Assembly (NCBI RefSeq): GCF_025950235.1 | Contig: NZ_JAPDDT010000002.1 | Span: forward strand, 558,001-622,000 | Reading direction: 5' to 3' | Source of the DNA: Luteolibacter arcticus | GTDB taxonomy: Bacteria > Verrucomicrobiota > Verrucomicrobiia > Verrucomicrobiales > Akkermansiaceae | DNA length: 64,000 bases | In this document: piece after piece, positions 7,782-16,037 of the stretch | Numbering within the stretch: position 1 is the stretch's first letter | Layout of the letters: every line of letters starts with the position of its first letter | The notes under the pieces: model-generated | What the model was told of the DNA's origin: nothing | What the model saw: only the letters and a program-made list of their open reading frames with translations | Database searches by the model: none | Translations under genes and position numbers: made by a program

Positions 7782-8836
7782 TCGTGCGACCTGCCGGAGC
7801 GGAGGATCACGCGGCGCTGGAAGCACTCTTCCGGGCCACGACGATGGGCTCGCAAATCCACCTCGCGGTGGAGCGCGACCCGGACTATTTCGCCGGAGCC
7901 GCGGTGCAAGCCGCTGAGCCCTGCGTGTGGGCGGCCTTCGAAACCTCGGGTCGCGCCGTTGGCTTGCTCTCTGCCGGCAAGCGCCGTGTGTGGCTCGATG
8001 GCGAACGCGACGTGCGCTACCTCTGCGACCTGAGAATCCACGGCGATTGGCAACGCTCGACCTTGCTCTCCCGAGGCTATCGTCTTCTGAATCGCGAGGT
8101 ATTCGCGCCGGGTGAGTGGGCGCAGACGCTGGTGCTTGAGGACAATCTGAAGGCCATCGAGCTGCTGACCAGTCGCCGCGCCGGCCTCCCTGAGTATCGG
8201 CCCGCGGGCATCTATCGAACCTGGCTATTGCCGCCACAAGACGTCTCCTTCGACCCCGGCATCAGCGTCCGTCGTGCGGTCGCCGCGGACCTTACCGAAA
8301 TGCAACGGGTCTACAATGAAGCCATGCAACGACGGAGCTTCGGGGAGATGGTCCGCTTTGCCGACTTTGGCGAAGGGCGATGGAATGGACTGCACGCCGG
8401 AGATTTCCTCATCGCCGAGCGCCAGGGACGCGTGATCGGGATGCTGGGGCTCTGGGATCAGACCGCTTTCCAGCGCCTGCGCATTGCCGGCTATTCGCGG
8501 GGCGTGGCGATGCTTCGTCCGCTTTGGAATGTCAGGGCGGCGCTTCGTGGCGACGTTCCCTTGCCGCCGCCCGGTGCCGTCGTGCCGGTGCGCAAGGTCA
8601 CCGCGCTTGCTTGTGAGAACGATAACCCGGCGATCCTCCGCGCGCTGCTGGCGGAGGCATTGCGGACCCGCGACGAAAAGCTGACGCTCGTTGGAATGTC
8701 CGCCGCCGATCCACTCGTCGAAGCGATGCAAGACCTCCGTGGCCGGCGGGATCGTGGCCATCATTTCCTCGTCGGCTGGGAAGGCGGACCGCCCGCGTGG
8801 CGCGAGCCGTTCGTCTTCGACGTGGCGAGGATCTGA
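7769..8836 (+). CDS. Tandem GNAT-like acyltransferase
   Basis: This 355-residue protein starts at MAGLIVRPAGAEDHAALEAL, 13 bases before the GH3 stop. Two GNAT-like halves are visible: LIVRPAGAEDHAALEALF at the N-terminus and ISVRRAVAADLTEMQRVYN near residue 165. The first half also has TTMGSQIHLAVERDPDYF and VGLLSAGKRRVW; the second has DFLIAERQGRVIGMLGLWDQ. GNAT proteins transfer an acyl group from CoA or a carrier protein to an amine. It closes the rightward operon. The second domain may be non-catalytic. Confidence 0.72.
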   Translation: MAGLIVRPAGAEDHAALEALFRATTMGSQIHLAVERDPDYFAGAAVQAAEPCVWAAFETSGRAVGLLSAGKRRVWLDGERDVRYLCDLRIHGDWQRSTLLSRGYRLLNREVFAPGEWAQTLVLEDNLKAIELLTSRRAGLPEYRPAGIYRTWLLPPQDVSFDPGISVRRAVAADLTEMQRVYNEAMQRRSFGEMVRFADFGEGRWNGLHAGDFLIAERQGRVIGMLGLWDQTAFQRLRIAGYSRGVAMLRPLWNVRAALRGDVPLPPPGAVVPVRKVTALACENDNPAILRALLAEALRTRDEKLTLVGMSAADPLVEAMQDLRGRRDRGHHFLVGWEGGPPAWREPFVFDVARI

Positions 8837-8858
8837 GCAATCCTTCAGATGTTGCCAT

Positions 8859-9230
8859 TCATGGCGTGATCGCAAACGGGTTCCTCACGTCAAGCCCGGC
8901 GATATGTTTGAAGTCGGCCTCGTTCCGGGTCACGAGCGGCATGTCGTATTCCAGCGCGGTGGCGGCGATGATCGCATCGCCCAGTTTCATTTTCTTCTGC
9001 TGGCGCAGTTTGATGGCCCGCTCGATCACTCCGTCATCCAGCGAGTACACAGGACTGGCAGCGACAAAGTTGAGGATTGCAGTTTCTTCCTCCGGCGAGA
9101 TTCCCGCGAAACCGAGTGCCTCGATTTTCGTCACGCTGGCAATCGCCGCGTTCGGATGGGTCGTCCACGGATCGAGCCGGTTTCCGCCGGGCTGGCACGC
9201 ATGGATGACGATATTCGTGTCCAGAAGCAT
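8859..9230 (-). CDS. PIN-domain ribonuclease toxin (VapC-like)
   Basis: This 123-residue protein begins MLLDTNIVIHA, the first acidic motif of PIN nucleases. Further acidic residues follow in SVTKIEALGF, KLGDAIIAATAL and LVTRNEADFKH, matching the VapC active-site order D-E-D-N/D. VapC toxins cleave tRNA or rRNA. It lies 4 bases after the presumed antitoxin gene, in the usual antitoxin-toxin order. A longer reading frame upstream overlaps the antitoxin and is not needed. Confidence 0.85.
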   Translation of the reverse strand: MLLDTNIVIHACQPGGNRLDPWTTHPNAAIASVTKIEALGFAGISPEEETAILNFVAASPVYSLDDGVIERAIKLRQQKKMKLGDAIIAATALEYDMPLVTRNEADFKHIAGLDVRNPFAITP

Positions 9231-9234
9231 GCCT

Positions 9235-9528
9235 TCAATCGCGTCCTGGCAGCGCACGTTCTTCCCGCATCTCAGATTGCCATGCCACCGGGTCGGTGAT
9301 GTCGCGGTAGGGGTCAAGCTTGCGGATCTCCTCCAGTGCCGCCATACGCTGCGCGATCACTTCCGGAGTGGCAGCGAGCTTCTGGCGTTTGGGTTTATCC
9401 TGCCCTTGCATCGACTCCACGGTCATCAGCACATGAGCCCGGCCTGGCTTCAGCCATGATGGCAGGGGTGACAACAGTTTTACGCTGCCATCGGCCCCGA
9501 TCTCGATGTCCGTCTCCAGCCGGTTCAT
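9235..9528 (-). CDS. Antitoxin partner of the adjacent PIN toxin
   Basis: The 97-residue protein starts at MNRLETDIEIGADGSVKLL. The N-terminal strand pattern (IGADGSVKLLSPLPSWLKPGR) resembles SpoVT/AbrB-like or PIN-associated antitoxins, and the charged C-terminal half (PEVIAQRMAALEEIRKLDPY) looks like a toxin-binding tail. It is followed after 4 bases by the PIN gene. I inferred antitoxin function mainly from gene order and size. Confidence 0.7.
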   Translation of the reverse strand: MNRLETDIEIGADGSVKLLSPLPSWLKPGRAHVLMTVESMQGQDKPKRQKLAATPEVIAQRMAALEEIRKLDPYRDITDPVAWQSEMREERALPGRD

Positions 9529-9616
9529 TGCCCGAGAATAAACCCGGCTGAGAAAACGTAAAGCATGCAAGCTCAGCGGGCCGTTACAAGACGCTGCAGT
9601 TGGCCTCAGGAGGATA

Positions 9617-11683
9617 CTATCGTGGCCCGCCCAGGTGAGCGCGGAAGAAATCCACCCGCCGCCGTTGCCCATAGCGCTCCTCACCCGAGCCGTGATTGCG
9701 GCCGGTCATGGGCAGGAACTCGAAGTCCTTGTCCGCCGCAATGAGCGCGTTGATGACTTGATAGGTCGAGGAGGGATCGACGTTGGTGTCGACCTCGCCG
9801 ACGGTGAGCAGCAGCCCGCCCTTGAGGTTCTTCGCGTGGGTGACGTTCGAATTGTCGGCGTATTCCGGGCCGATCGGCCAGTCCATCCACTGCTCGTTCC
9901 ACCAGATCTTGTCCATGCGGTTGTCGTGGCAGCCGCAGTCGGCGGCGGCGGCCTTGTAGAAGTCGCCATGAAAAAGCATCGCGCCGAGTGCGTTCTGGCC
10001 GCCGGCCGAGCCGCCGAAGATGCCGACCCGCTCGAGGTCCATCTGGGGCCACTTTTTCGCGGCCTCCTTCAGCCACGCGATGCGGTCGGGGAAGCCGGCG
10101 TCCTTGAGGTTCTTGTAGCAGAAGTGGTGGAATTCCTTGCTGCGATTGGCGGTGCCCTTGCCATCGATCTGCACCACGATGAAGCCGTGGACGGCGATCT
10201 CGTGCTTGGGCATCATCCAAGGGTTCCAGGCTTTCGGGACGAACGAGTCCTGCGGGCCGGCGTAGATGTTCTCGATCACCGGATACTTCTTCGCGGGGTC
10301 GAAGTCGGGCGGAAGGCAGACGACGCCGTGGATGTGGAATTTCCCGTCGCGGTCCTTCGAAACGAAGGGCTCCGCCAGCGGCCAGTTGGTGGCGCGGAGC
10401 TTCGAGTCGTCCGCTTCGGCGAGGGTGGCGACCAGCTCGCCATCCTCCCAACGCCGCAGCTCGGTGACCGGCGCCTTGTTCACCCGCGACCAACGGCAGG
10501 TGTAGTATTTCCCGCCGGGTGAGCGCTCGAAGCGATCATGGGTGCCATTGCTCTTCGTGAGCGGGATCAGCTTGCCAGTGTCGATCGAAACGCGGGCGTA
10601 GTGGATGTAGTAGGGATCCTGGTCCTTGTAGCAGCCGGAGATTTTCAAGAGCACCTCGCGGTTCTCTTCATCCACGTTCACGACCTCGCGGACGATCCAC
10701 TCGCCCTTGGTGAGCTGGCGCTTGGTGGAGCCGTCGCGGCCATCGAGCAGGTAGAGGTGCTTCCAGCCGTCACGCTCGGACATCCACAGGATCTCGTTGC
10801 CGTCGTTGAGGTCGCGGCGGAAGGAGTTGCCGTAGACGAAGACGAAGGTGCTGCTTTCCTCGCGGACCAGCACCCGCTGCTGGCGGGTGGCGCTGTCGAT
10901 CTCGATGACGTTGTGCTTGCCGAAACCGCGCTCGACGAATTCGAAGGTGAGCCGCTTCGAATCGCCGCGCCACGCGAGCTCCCGGCACTCGAAGGGGTTC
11001 TCCAGCAGCTTGGGATCGGCAGCGATCGGCTCCTCCCTGCCGGTAAAGAAGACCCACGGCGCGCGGGTGTCGATCTCATCGCCCGGCTTCGGATAGCTGT
11101 TGGTGAAGTGCTTCGGCTGGAGCTGGTCCTTCGGGGACGACTCGATGTAGTGGACGATCCTTTCCTTCACGTCCTTCTCCTTCCAGATCGCGAAGCGCGA
11201 GGAATCCGGTGCCCACAGCGGTTGGCCCTGGAATGCGCCCGCGGCATCGGACTTCGCGAGCTCACGCTCGGCACCCTCCTTGGTGTCGCGCAGGATGACC
11301 CCGCCCTCGCGCAGCGCCACTTCCCAGCGGCCATCCGGGGATTTCCACGAGCCACGCGGCCCTCTGCTGTCCCGGTCGCGGCGGCGGTTCCCGCGGCGTT
11401 CGTCCGGTCGGGTCTCCGGCATCGGATCCGCTTCGCCTGCCGCCTCGGCCTTGCCGGTCGCCGGGTCGAGCTTCGTCCGCCGTTTTTCGTCCGAGGTCTC
11501 AAGCTCATAAAAGAGGGCCGAGTCGTCGGGGGCCCAGCGGACATTGACGAATTCGTTGAGCACCTTGGTCTTGGCCACGCCGAACCAGCGGCCGGTGAGC
11601 TCATTGAAGTCGGCGAGGTGGCCGTGATCGGCGTGCGCCGCAGTGGCGAGGACACAGGAAAGGAGGGCTGGACGGAGTTTCAT
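9617..11683 (-). CDS. S9 family serine peptidase (dipeptidyl-peptidase IV-like)
   Basis: This 688-residue protein has a signal peptide (MKLRPALLSCVLATAAHA) and a DPP4-type beta-propeller (about 30-420) with a low-complexity basic insert rich in R and D near 95-110. The C-terminal alpha/beta-hydrolase domain carries GGSAGG with nucleophile Ser559, an acidic turn GEVDTNVDP (about 629-637), and the catalytic-type His in GRNHGSGE (His664). It should cleave dipeptides or oligopeptides in the periplasm. It is monocistronic by spacing. Confidence 0.9.
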   Translation of the reverse strand: MKLRPALLSCVLATAAHADHGHLADFNELTGRWFGVAKTKVLNEFVNVRWAPDDSALFYELETSDEKRRTKLDPATGKAEAAGEADPMPETRPDERRGNRRRDRDSRGPRGSWKSPDGRWEVALREGGVILRDTKEGAERELAKSDAAGAFQGQPLWAPDSSRFAIWKEKDVKERIVHYIESSPKDQLQPKHFTNSYPKPGDEIDTRAPWVFFTGREEPIAADPKLLENPFECRELAWRGDSKRLTFEFVERGFGKHNVIEIDSATRQQRVLVREESSTFVFVYGNSFRRDLNDGNEILWMSERDGWKHLYLLDGRDGSTKRQLTKGEWIVREVVNVDEENREVLLKISGCYKDQDPYYIHYARVSIDTGKLIPLTKSNGTHDRFERSPGGKYYTCRWSRVNKAPVTELRRWEDGELVATLAEADDSKLRATNWPLAEPFVSKDRDGKFHIHGVVCLPPDFDPAKKYPVIENIYAGPQDSFVPKAWNPWMMPKHEIAVHGFIVVQIDGKGTANRSKEFHHFCYKNLKDAGFPDRIAWLKEAAKKWPQMDLERVGIFGGSAGGQNALGAMLFHGDFYKAAAADCGCHDNRMDKIWWNEQWMDWPIGPEYADNSNVTHAKNLKGGLLLTVGEVDTNVDPSSTYQVINALIAADKDFEFLPMTGRNHGSGEERYGQRRRVDFFRAHLGGPR

Positions 11684-11706
11684 GGCCGGAATATCGCTAC
11701 CAAACG

Positions 11707-12186
11707 ATGAAATCGTCGATCCCCCTTCACCGACTCCAGCGATTCGCGGGTCACGTGCTGAACCTGCAGCGTAGGGTGGCGAAATGGCCCATGCTTTTGC
11801 TCTGCGCGCTGCTGATCCCGTCGTGCGCCCCGCCGTCTACCCCGGTCATCAGTGAAGCTGGCACCCTGCCGTGGCGGGGAAATGAGTCCGAAGCCTATCG
11901 CCGGGGCCACAAGGACGGCAGCGGGGACCAGCGGGAGGGCCGTCCTTCTGCTCCGCGCCCGGGGGAGGGAGCCGGCCGCGCCGACTATCTTATAGGATAT
12001 GAAGACGGCTTTCGCCATCCACGTGACAATCCATGGAGCCGTCCCCGCGCCTATCAGATCGGCCATGAATATGGGCGGCGCGATAAGCTCTCGGGCCGTC
12101 CGGCAGATCCGGGTCGCGATGCGGGTCGAGTGCCTCGGATCGTAGGGGACGAGTTCATCCGGGGCTATCGCACAGGGCGGGAGTGA
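11707..12186 (+). CDS. Small lipoprotein with YxxGxxxG repeats
   Basis: This protein of up to 159 residues has the lipobox LLLCALLIPSCAPPS, so it is probably lipid-anchored. The ATG at 11707 gives a long N-terminal lead; a GTG at 11776 (VAKWPMLLLC) gives a more standard signal and may be the real start. The mature part contains four copies of an aromatic-x-x-G-x-x-x-G pattern (AYRRGHKDG, YLIGYEDG, YQIGHEYG, FIRGYRTG), rich in charged residues. I do not recognise a named family. It reads divergently from the S9 peptidase. Confidence 0.6.
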   Translation: MKSSIPLHRLQRFAGHVLNLQRRVAKWPMLLLCALLIPSCAPPSTPVISEAGTLPWRGNESEAYRRGHKDGSGDQREGRPSAPRPGEGAGRADYLIGYEDGFRHPRDNPWSRPRAYQIGHEYGRRDKLSGRPADPGRDAGRVPRIVGDEFIRGYRTGRE

Positions 12187-12226
12187 TGGCAATTCGCCCT
12201 GTTAGGATCGCTCTCTAGACCATTTT

Positions 12227-12240
12227 CTTACGGTCGTAAG
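12227..12240. promoter_or_regulatory. Short perfect inverted repeat CTTACG-GT-CGTAAG
   Basis: A six-base perfect inverted repeat with a 2-base spacer lies about 115 bases upstream of the Ig-repeat protein gene, in a locally A+T-rich stretch. It could be an operator for a dimeric regulator. Nothing else supports this. Confidence 0.3.
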
Positions 12241-12352
12241 GGGGTTCACGAATGCCTGATTTACATTGTCCTCACCGCTTCCGGACATTTCGGATCGATA
12301 CGCAAATTCCCAGTTGCCGGGTGATTTCCGTACGGATAAGGACCGGTTGAAG

Positions 12353-13915
12353 ATGAAACCGATTCTGCTCAAAACCCTAGCCGCGGCTTCGCTTGCGGCC
12401 ACCTCCCATGCGGAAGTCCACGTCTTGGGTGCCGTCTGGAAAGAACGCGGGGTCAATGCCCCCCTTGGCACGATCATCATGAATCCGGGAACGGTAGCCT
12501 CGACCCGCGGCTATCTGATCATGGATGATAGCGTGCTGACCACGACGCCTTCCCCGGCGACCTTAATTGAATACTGGGAGGTTCGTGAAGATGGCGAGAC
12601 CACCCGCCTCTATTCCGTCAATAGCGATTTCACCGCCTTCCGTGCGGACGGGATCTTCGGAACGTCCAATGGACGGCGCCTCTACGGGCACATGTACGCC
12701 CCCGTCCGGGTGGCCGACGTGACCAACCCGCTGATTCCTTTCTCCGGCACGACCTTCTCCACCAACTTCCCGCGGAAGCTGTCCTTCGACCAGACGGTAT
12801 TCCAGACCGGCGCGAGCGATACCGTGACCGGCCCGCAGATCGTCCTGGCCGGTGCCGGGACGCAGCGCTCGGTGGTCAGTGGCAGCGCGAATTCCGTGAA
12901 GACCGAGGCGACCACCATTGCCGAGGCGACAGCCGAGTTCGTGGCGCGCTTGGTGAAGCAGAAGTACGCGCGGACCCTGGTGGAAGCCCCGACGATCATC
13001 GTCGACCTTGCTCCTACCCTTCAGCTTCAGGATGGCGAGACCTCGATCCTCACCGTCACGCTGAACCCCGATGTGATTCCCGGACCGATTCCTGGTACGG
13101 ATCCCGTTGAATTTGATGATTTCGCCGCCCCCACCTACCAGTGGTCCAAGGATAACGTGGCGATTCCAGGTGCCGTCGGAGCTACCTTCACCGTGACCGG
13201 TGGCGCTTCCACGGCCACGAATGGCTCCGGCACCTACAAGGTGGTGGTCACCAATGAGGTGGGCTCGGTAACCAGCGGCAATACCGTGGTGACTCCAGAG
13301 ACCACCACGTTTGCCACGAACCTTCAGACGCCGGTCCCTCTTCTCGGTGCGAACTCCACCACTCTCAGCGTGGTCCTCAGCCCGGCTCCGATCACCGCGC
13401 CGACTTACCAGTGGGTGAAGGGTGCGGCCTTGGCTGGCCCGTTCACAAATGTTCCGGCCGCTATTGGTGGGAACAGTCCAAGTTTGCTGGTCATCGGGGG
13501 TGAGGCCGCTACGGGGGCCGGTTTTTACCGCCTCGACGTGACCACTTCGGCGGGCCCGATCTCGAGTGCGGTCAGCAATGTCACCGTCGGCGCAGCGCTC
13601 ACTAACTTCGTGTTCACCACCAACTCGCCGCGGACATTGTCGGTCGCCCTTTCCGGGACCGCGAAAATCTCTCCCGTGATCAATTCGGCTGCGACTCCCT
13701 CGCCAACCTTGGCAACGCGCCAGTGGTTCAAGGCTTCGCTCGCCAATCCGACGGTGTTCACTGCGATTCCCGATTCCAACGTGATCGAGCTTGAAGTCAG
13801 CGGCAACGCCGCCAACGCCAAGGGCCCGGGTGTCTATCGCATGGTCGCGACCAACACGGCGACCCCGGCGGTGACGATCACTACCATCGACACGGTCGTT
13901 ACGACGGCACCCTGA
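12353..13915 (+). CDS. Secreted Ig-like repeat protein
   Basis: The 520-residue protein starts at MKPILLKTLAAASLAATSHA, a signal peptide. After an N-terminal region without a recognised domain (about 20-215), it holds three Ig-like beta domains, recognisable by repeats of YQWSKDNVAIPG, TYQWVKGAAL and RQWFKASL with following G-x-Y-K-V-V-V-T-N type strands. Ig-like modules of this kind are common in secreted Verrucomicrobiota proteins, where they mediate adhesion or carry other domains. No enzymatic domain is visible. A strong terminator follows. Confidence 0.75.
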   Translation: MKPILLKTLAAASLAATSHAEVHVLGAVWKERGVNAPLGTIIMNPGTVASTRGYLIMDDSVLTTTPSPATLIEYWEVREDGETTRLYSVNSDFTAFRADGIFGTSNGRRLYGHMYAPVRVADVTNPLIPFSGTTFSTNFPRKLSFDQTVFQTGASDTVTGPQIVLAGAGTQRSVVSGSANSVKTEATTIAEATAEFVARLVKQKYARTLVEAPTIIVDLAPTLQLQDGETSILTVTLNPDVIPGPIPGTDPVEFDDFAAPTYQWSKDNVAIPGAVGATFTVTGGASTATNGSGTYKVVVTNEVGSVTSGNTVVTPETTTFATNLQTPVPLLGANSTTLSVVLSPAPITAPTYQWVKGAALAGPFTNVPAAIGGNSPSLLVIGGEAATGAGFYRLDVTTSAGPISSAVSNVTVGAALTNFVFTTNSPRTLSVALSGTAKISPVINSAATPSPTLATRQWFKASLANPTVFTAIPDSNVIELEVSGNAANAKGPGVYRMVATNTATPAVTITTIDTVVTTAP

Positions 13916-13949
13916 TCGCTTCGGACCATTTAGTTCAGACGTGACCTTT

Positions 13950-13983
13950 CCCGCCAAGCCAGCCGGCTTGGCGGGATTTTTGT
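13950..13983 (+). terminator. Rho-independent terminator after the Ig-repeat gene
   Basis: A perfect 11-bp stem (CCCGCCAAGCC / GGCTTGGCGGG) with a 4-base loop is followed by A and a run of six T. It lies between the stop at 13915 and the next ATG at 13987. Confidence 0.88.
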
Positions 13984-13986
13984 CCC

Positions 13987-14583
13987 ATGAAACTTTCCCG
14001 AACCACCGTTATCGCACTGGCCCTGATGCTGGCTGCCGTCTTGCTCGCTGCCGTCGTTTTCAATCGACCGGCCCCGGAGGCCGATGGCGTTTCCAATGAT
14101 GGCCAGACCGGAGGTTCCAAGACCGGTCCCTCGACATCCGCTGCTCCGGCTCTGCCGCCCACCAAGTCAGCGAGGACGACCATCGTCGATCTCAAGCCTC
14201 TGGCGGCGAGGGAGTTAGAGTTGTTGTGGGCACGTGGCCGCGGCCCGGAGCTGTTGATCGAGCTCGACCGCCTGTCGGCGAGCAAGGACCCGGAACACTG
14301 GCGGGAAGTCGGCCCCTTGCTGGTCAAGCAGGCTGCCAAGGAGGGCCGGCCGGAAATCGCGACTTACCTGCTCGCCACCGGTGACGCCGCCCCGGATCAG
14401 ATCCGCATCCAGATCTACGCCGCGGCCATGGATAATCGCGACGAAAGCCTCCAAGACGCCGCCCGGCTGGAACTGGAGAACATCACCGGCGAAGAGTTCG
14501 CGAATGGCGATGCTGCCCGGGCATGGCTCGAGGCCAATCCGCAACCCGCTGAGGATGATGAGGAAATGACTGAGGATCAGTAG
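13987..14583 (+). CDS. Membrane-anchored protein of unknown function
   Basis: The 198-residue protein has an N-terminal hydrophobic anchor (about 8-26), a disordered Pro/Ser/Thr-rich linker (28-60), a helical domain (about 65-180) and a very acidic tail (EDDEEMTED). I recognise no family. The helical part alternates acidic and basic residues and could be a TPR-like or coiled interaction module facing the periplasm. It starts four bases after the terminator T-run. Its 3' end overlaps the convergent entericidin-like gene by 7 bases. Confidence 0.65.
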   Translation: MKLSRTTVIALALMLAAVLLAAVVFNRPAPEADGVSNDGQTGGSKTGPSTSAAPALPPTKSARTTIVDLKPLAARELELLWARGRGPELLIELDRLSASKDPEHWREVGPLLVKQAAKEGRPEIATYLLATGDAAPDQIRIQIYAAAMDNRDESLQDAARLELENITGEEFANGDAARAWLEANPQPAEDDEEMTEDQ

Positions 14584-14756
14584 GTCGGCAGGTTTTCCTG
14601 CTGCTGCTGGTCCTGACCACTCCAAGTGCGACCGTGGGCCTTGTTCTCCATTCCCGACCCGAGCAGGCGCAGATCCCGCCCAAAGCCGATGGCGGTATTG
14701 CAGGAATTGAGGGTCAAAAGGGCGGCGAACGCGGCGAATGCGTACAGCTTCTTCAT
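14577..14756 (-). CDS. Entericidin-like small lipoprotein
   Basis: A 59-residue protein is encoded from the ATG at 14756. It has a short signal MKKLYAFAAFAALLTLNSC with lipobox cysteine at 19, followed by NTAIGFGRDLRLLGSGMEN, which matches the entericidin A/B signature (C-N-T-x-x-G-x-G-x-D-x-x-x-x-G). Entericidins are small cell-envelope lipoproteins made under stress, with proposed toxin/antidote roles. The tail has four consecutive glutamines from a CTG/CAG-type run. It is too short for many gene finders. Confidence 0.82.
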   Translation of the reverse strand: MKKLYAFAAFAALLTLNSCNTAIGFGRDLRLLGSGMENKAHGRTWSGQDQQQQENLPTY

Positions 14757-14796
14757 GGGGCGACGTGGTAACGTGGATTCTTAGCGATGCAATCGC

Positions 14797-15927
14797 TTAA
14801 TTTTCCTTAAGTTCTTTTCGCAAGTTCACAATGTCCTCGCGGAGTTCGAAAATCGAATCGCGCAGGGCCTCCATGGCCCGCTGATGGTCGGGATCGTCCG
14901 CCGCATCAATCAGTTCCATGCAGGCGGCCAGCGCCTCGTTCTGCCAATTCAGGCAGCGTTTCAGGAGTGCCAGCACGAAGCCGGTCTCGCGCTCATAGTC
15001 GCCGCCATTCAGGGCACCGGCCATCTTTCCGGAGACTTGCATCAGCGAGCGGTTTAAAACATGGGCTGCCGGATGCTCGTTGCCGGCCCGGGTCAGGTCG
15101 ATGCCCCGGAGTACGATCTCCTGGGCCTTTTCCTGCAGCGGGTGCTGGATGAGGAGCGAGGCCGGGTCCCAGGTTTCTTCCTCCTCCTCGAACTCCGGTT
15201 CCTCCGGCCACGAGTCATCGTTTTCCCCGGCCTCCTGTGGCTCACCCTCGCGGGCCAGCGCATCGAGCAGCCCGTCCCAGCCCATGGCAAAGGCTTCCTT
15301 GCGCTGCGCGTCCGGGTCGTCGCCGTACTTTTCCCGGACCTGCACGAAGGCCTCGGTCAGCCGCTCGGACTCCTTGAGCCGCTCTTCCCAGACAAATTCG
15401 TCGTCCCCGGCCATGGGATCCACCCGCCGGATGAGCTGGACCATGGCGTCGCGCATGGCGTGGAGATTGGCGAGCTTCTGTGCCTCCTCGGCGTCCTCGT
15501 CCATCTTCCAGGCGCGCTCCGAGATGAACAGCTCGAAGCCACTGCTCTCGATCAGGACCCGGCCGTTCGCCTCGCTGAACCACTCGAGGTAGAGCGAGTT
15601 CTTCCAACTGAAAGGCACGTCCTGCCCGGCCGCGCGCAATGCGTGGGCCTCCTCATCGGAAACGAGCGCCACCTTGGTTTTCCGGGATGCCGTCATGTCG
15701 CCGATCATCCCGCGCTGCACGGGATCCAGTGAAAGGCCCACCTGCACCTCTGGCGCGGGATTGCGAAAGGTCAGCCGCGCCCCGGCGAGGTCGCGCCAGC
15801 AATCGCCACTCAGTTCCAGCGTCACCGGCTGCTCCCGACCGGCCAGCCACACCCAGCCTGCGGTCTTCCCCTCGACCGTGTTGTCGATTTCCCCGCGCAC
15901 CACGGCCTGGACGATTCTGCAAGCCAC
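14797..15927 (-). CDS. Conserved hypothetical acidic cytoplasmic protein
   Basis: This 376-residue soluble protein starts MACRIVQAVVRGEIDNTVEGK. The N-terminal third has beta-rich segments (WVWLAGREQPVTLELSG; ARLTFRNPAPEVQVGLS). The middle and C-terminal parts are helical, with an acidic linker (EEPEFEEEEETWDP). Tryptophan- and aspartate-rich segments recur. I do not recognise the family and see no catalytic motif. It is well separated from its neighbours and diverges from rseP, so it may share the promoter region 15928-16037. Confidence 0.6.
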   Translation of the reverse strand: MACRIVQAVVRGEIDNTVEGKTAGWVWLAGREQPVTLELSGDCWRDLAGARLTFRNPAPEVQVGLSLDPVQRGMIGDMTASRKTKVALVSDEEAHALRAAGQDVPFSWKNSLYLEWFSEANGRVLIESSGFELFISERAWKMDEDAEEAQKLANLHAMRDAMVQLIRRVDPMAGDDEFVWEERLKESERLTEAFVQVREKYGDDPDAQRKEAFAMGWDGLLDALAREGEPQEAGENDDSWPEEPEFEEEEETWDPASLLIQHPLQEKAQEIVLRGIDLTRAGNEHPAAHVLNRSLMQVSGKMAGALNGGDYERETGFVLALLKRCLNWQNEALAACMELIDAADDPDHQRAMEALRDSIFELREDIVNLRKELKEN

Positions 15928-16037
15928 GGACCGCAGTCTCCAAGGAAGGCGGGGGGGACGTCAATCCTGCTAGAGTCCCGGCTAGGTTTAACTTCTTGAA
16001 GCATTGACGGTCCCAGCTACGCTATGCCTGCAACCTC

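Noticed and set aside
10538..11710. A 390-residue plus-strand frame opposite the S9 peptidase
   Set aside because: The peptidase has the catalytic GGSAGG and His motif; the plus frame is a shadow.
11680..12192. A 170-residue minus-strand frame opposite the small lipoprotein
   Set aside because: The plus frame has a lipobox and repeats, so this is a shadow.
12563..13957. A 464-residue minus-strand frame opposite the Ig-repeat gene
   Set aside because: It has Arg/Gly-rich shadow composition, and the plus strand has a signal peptide and Ig repeats.
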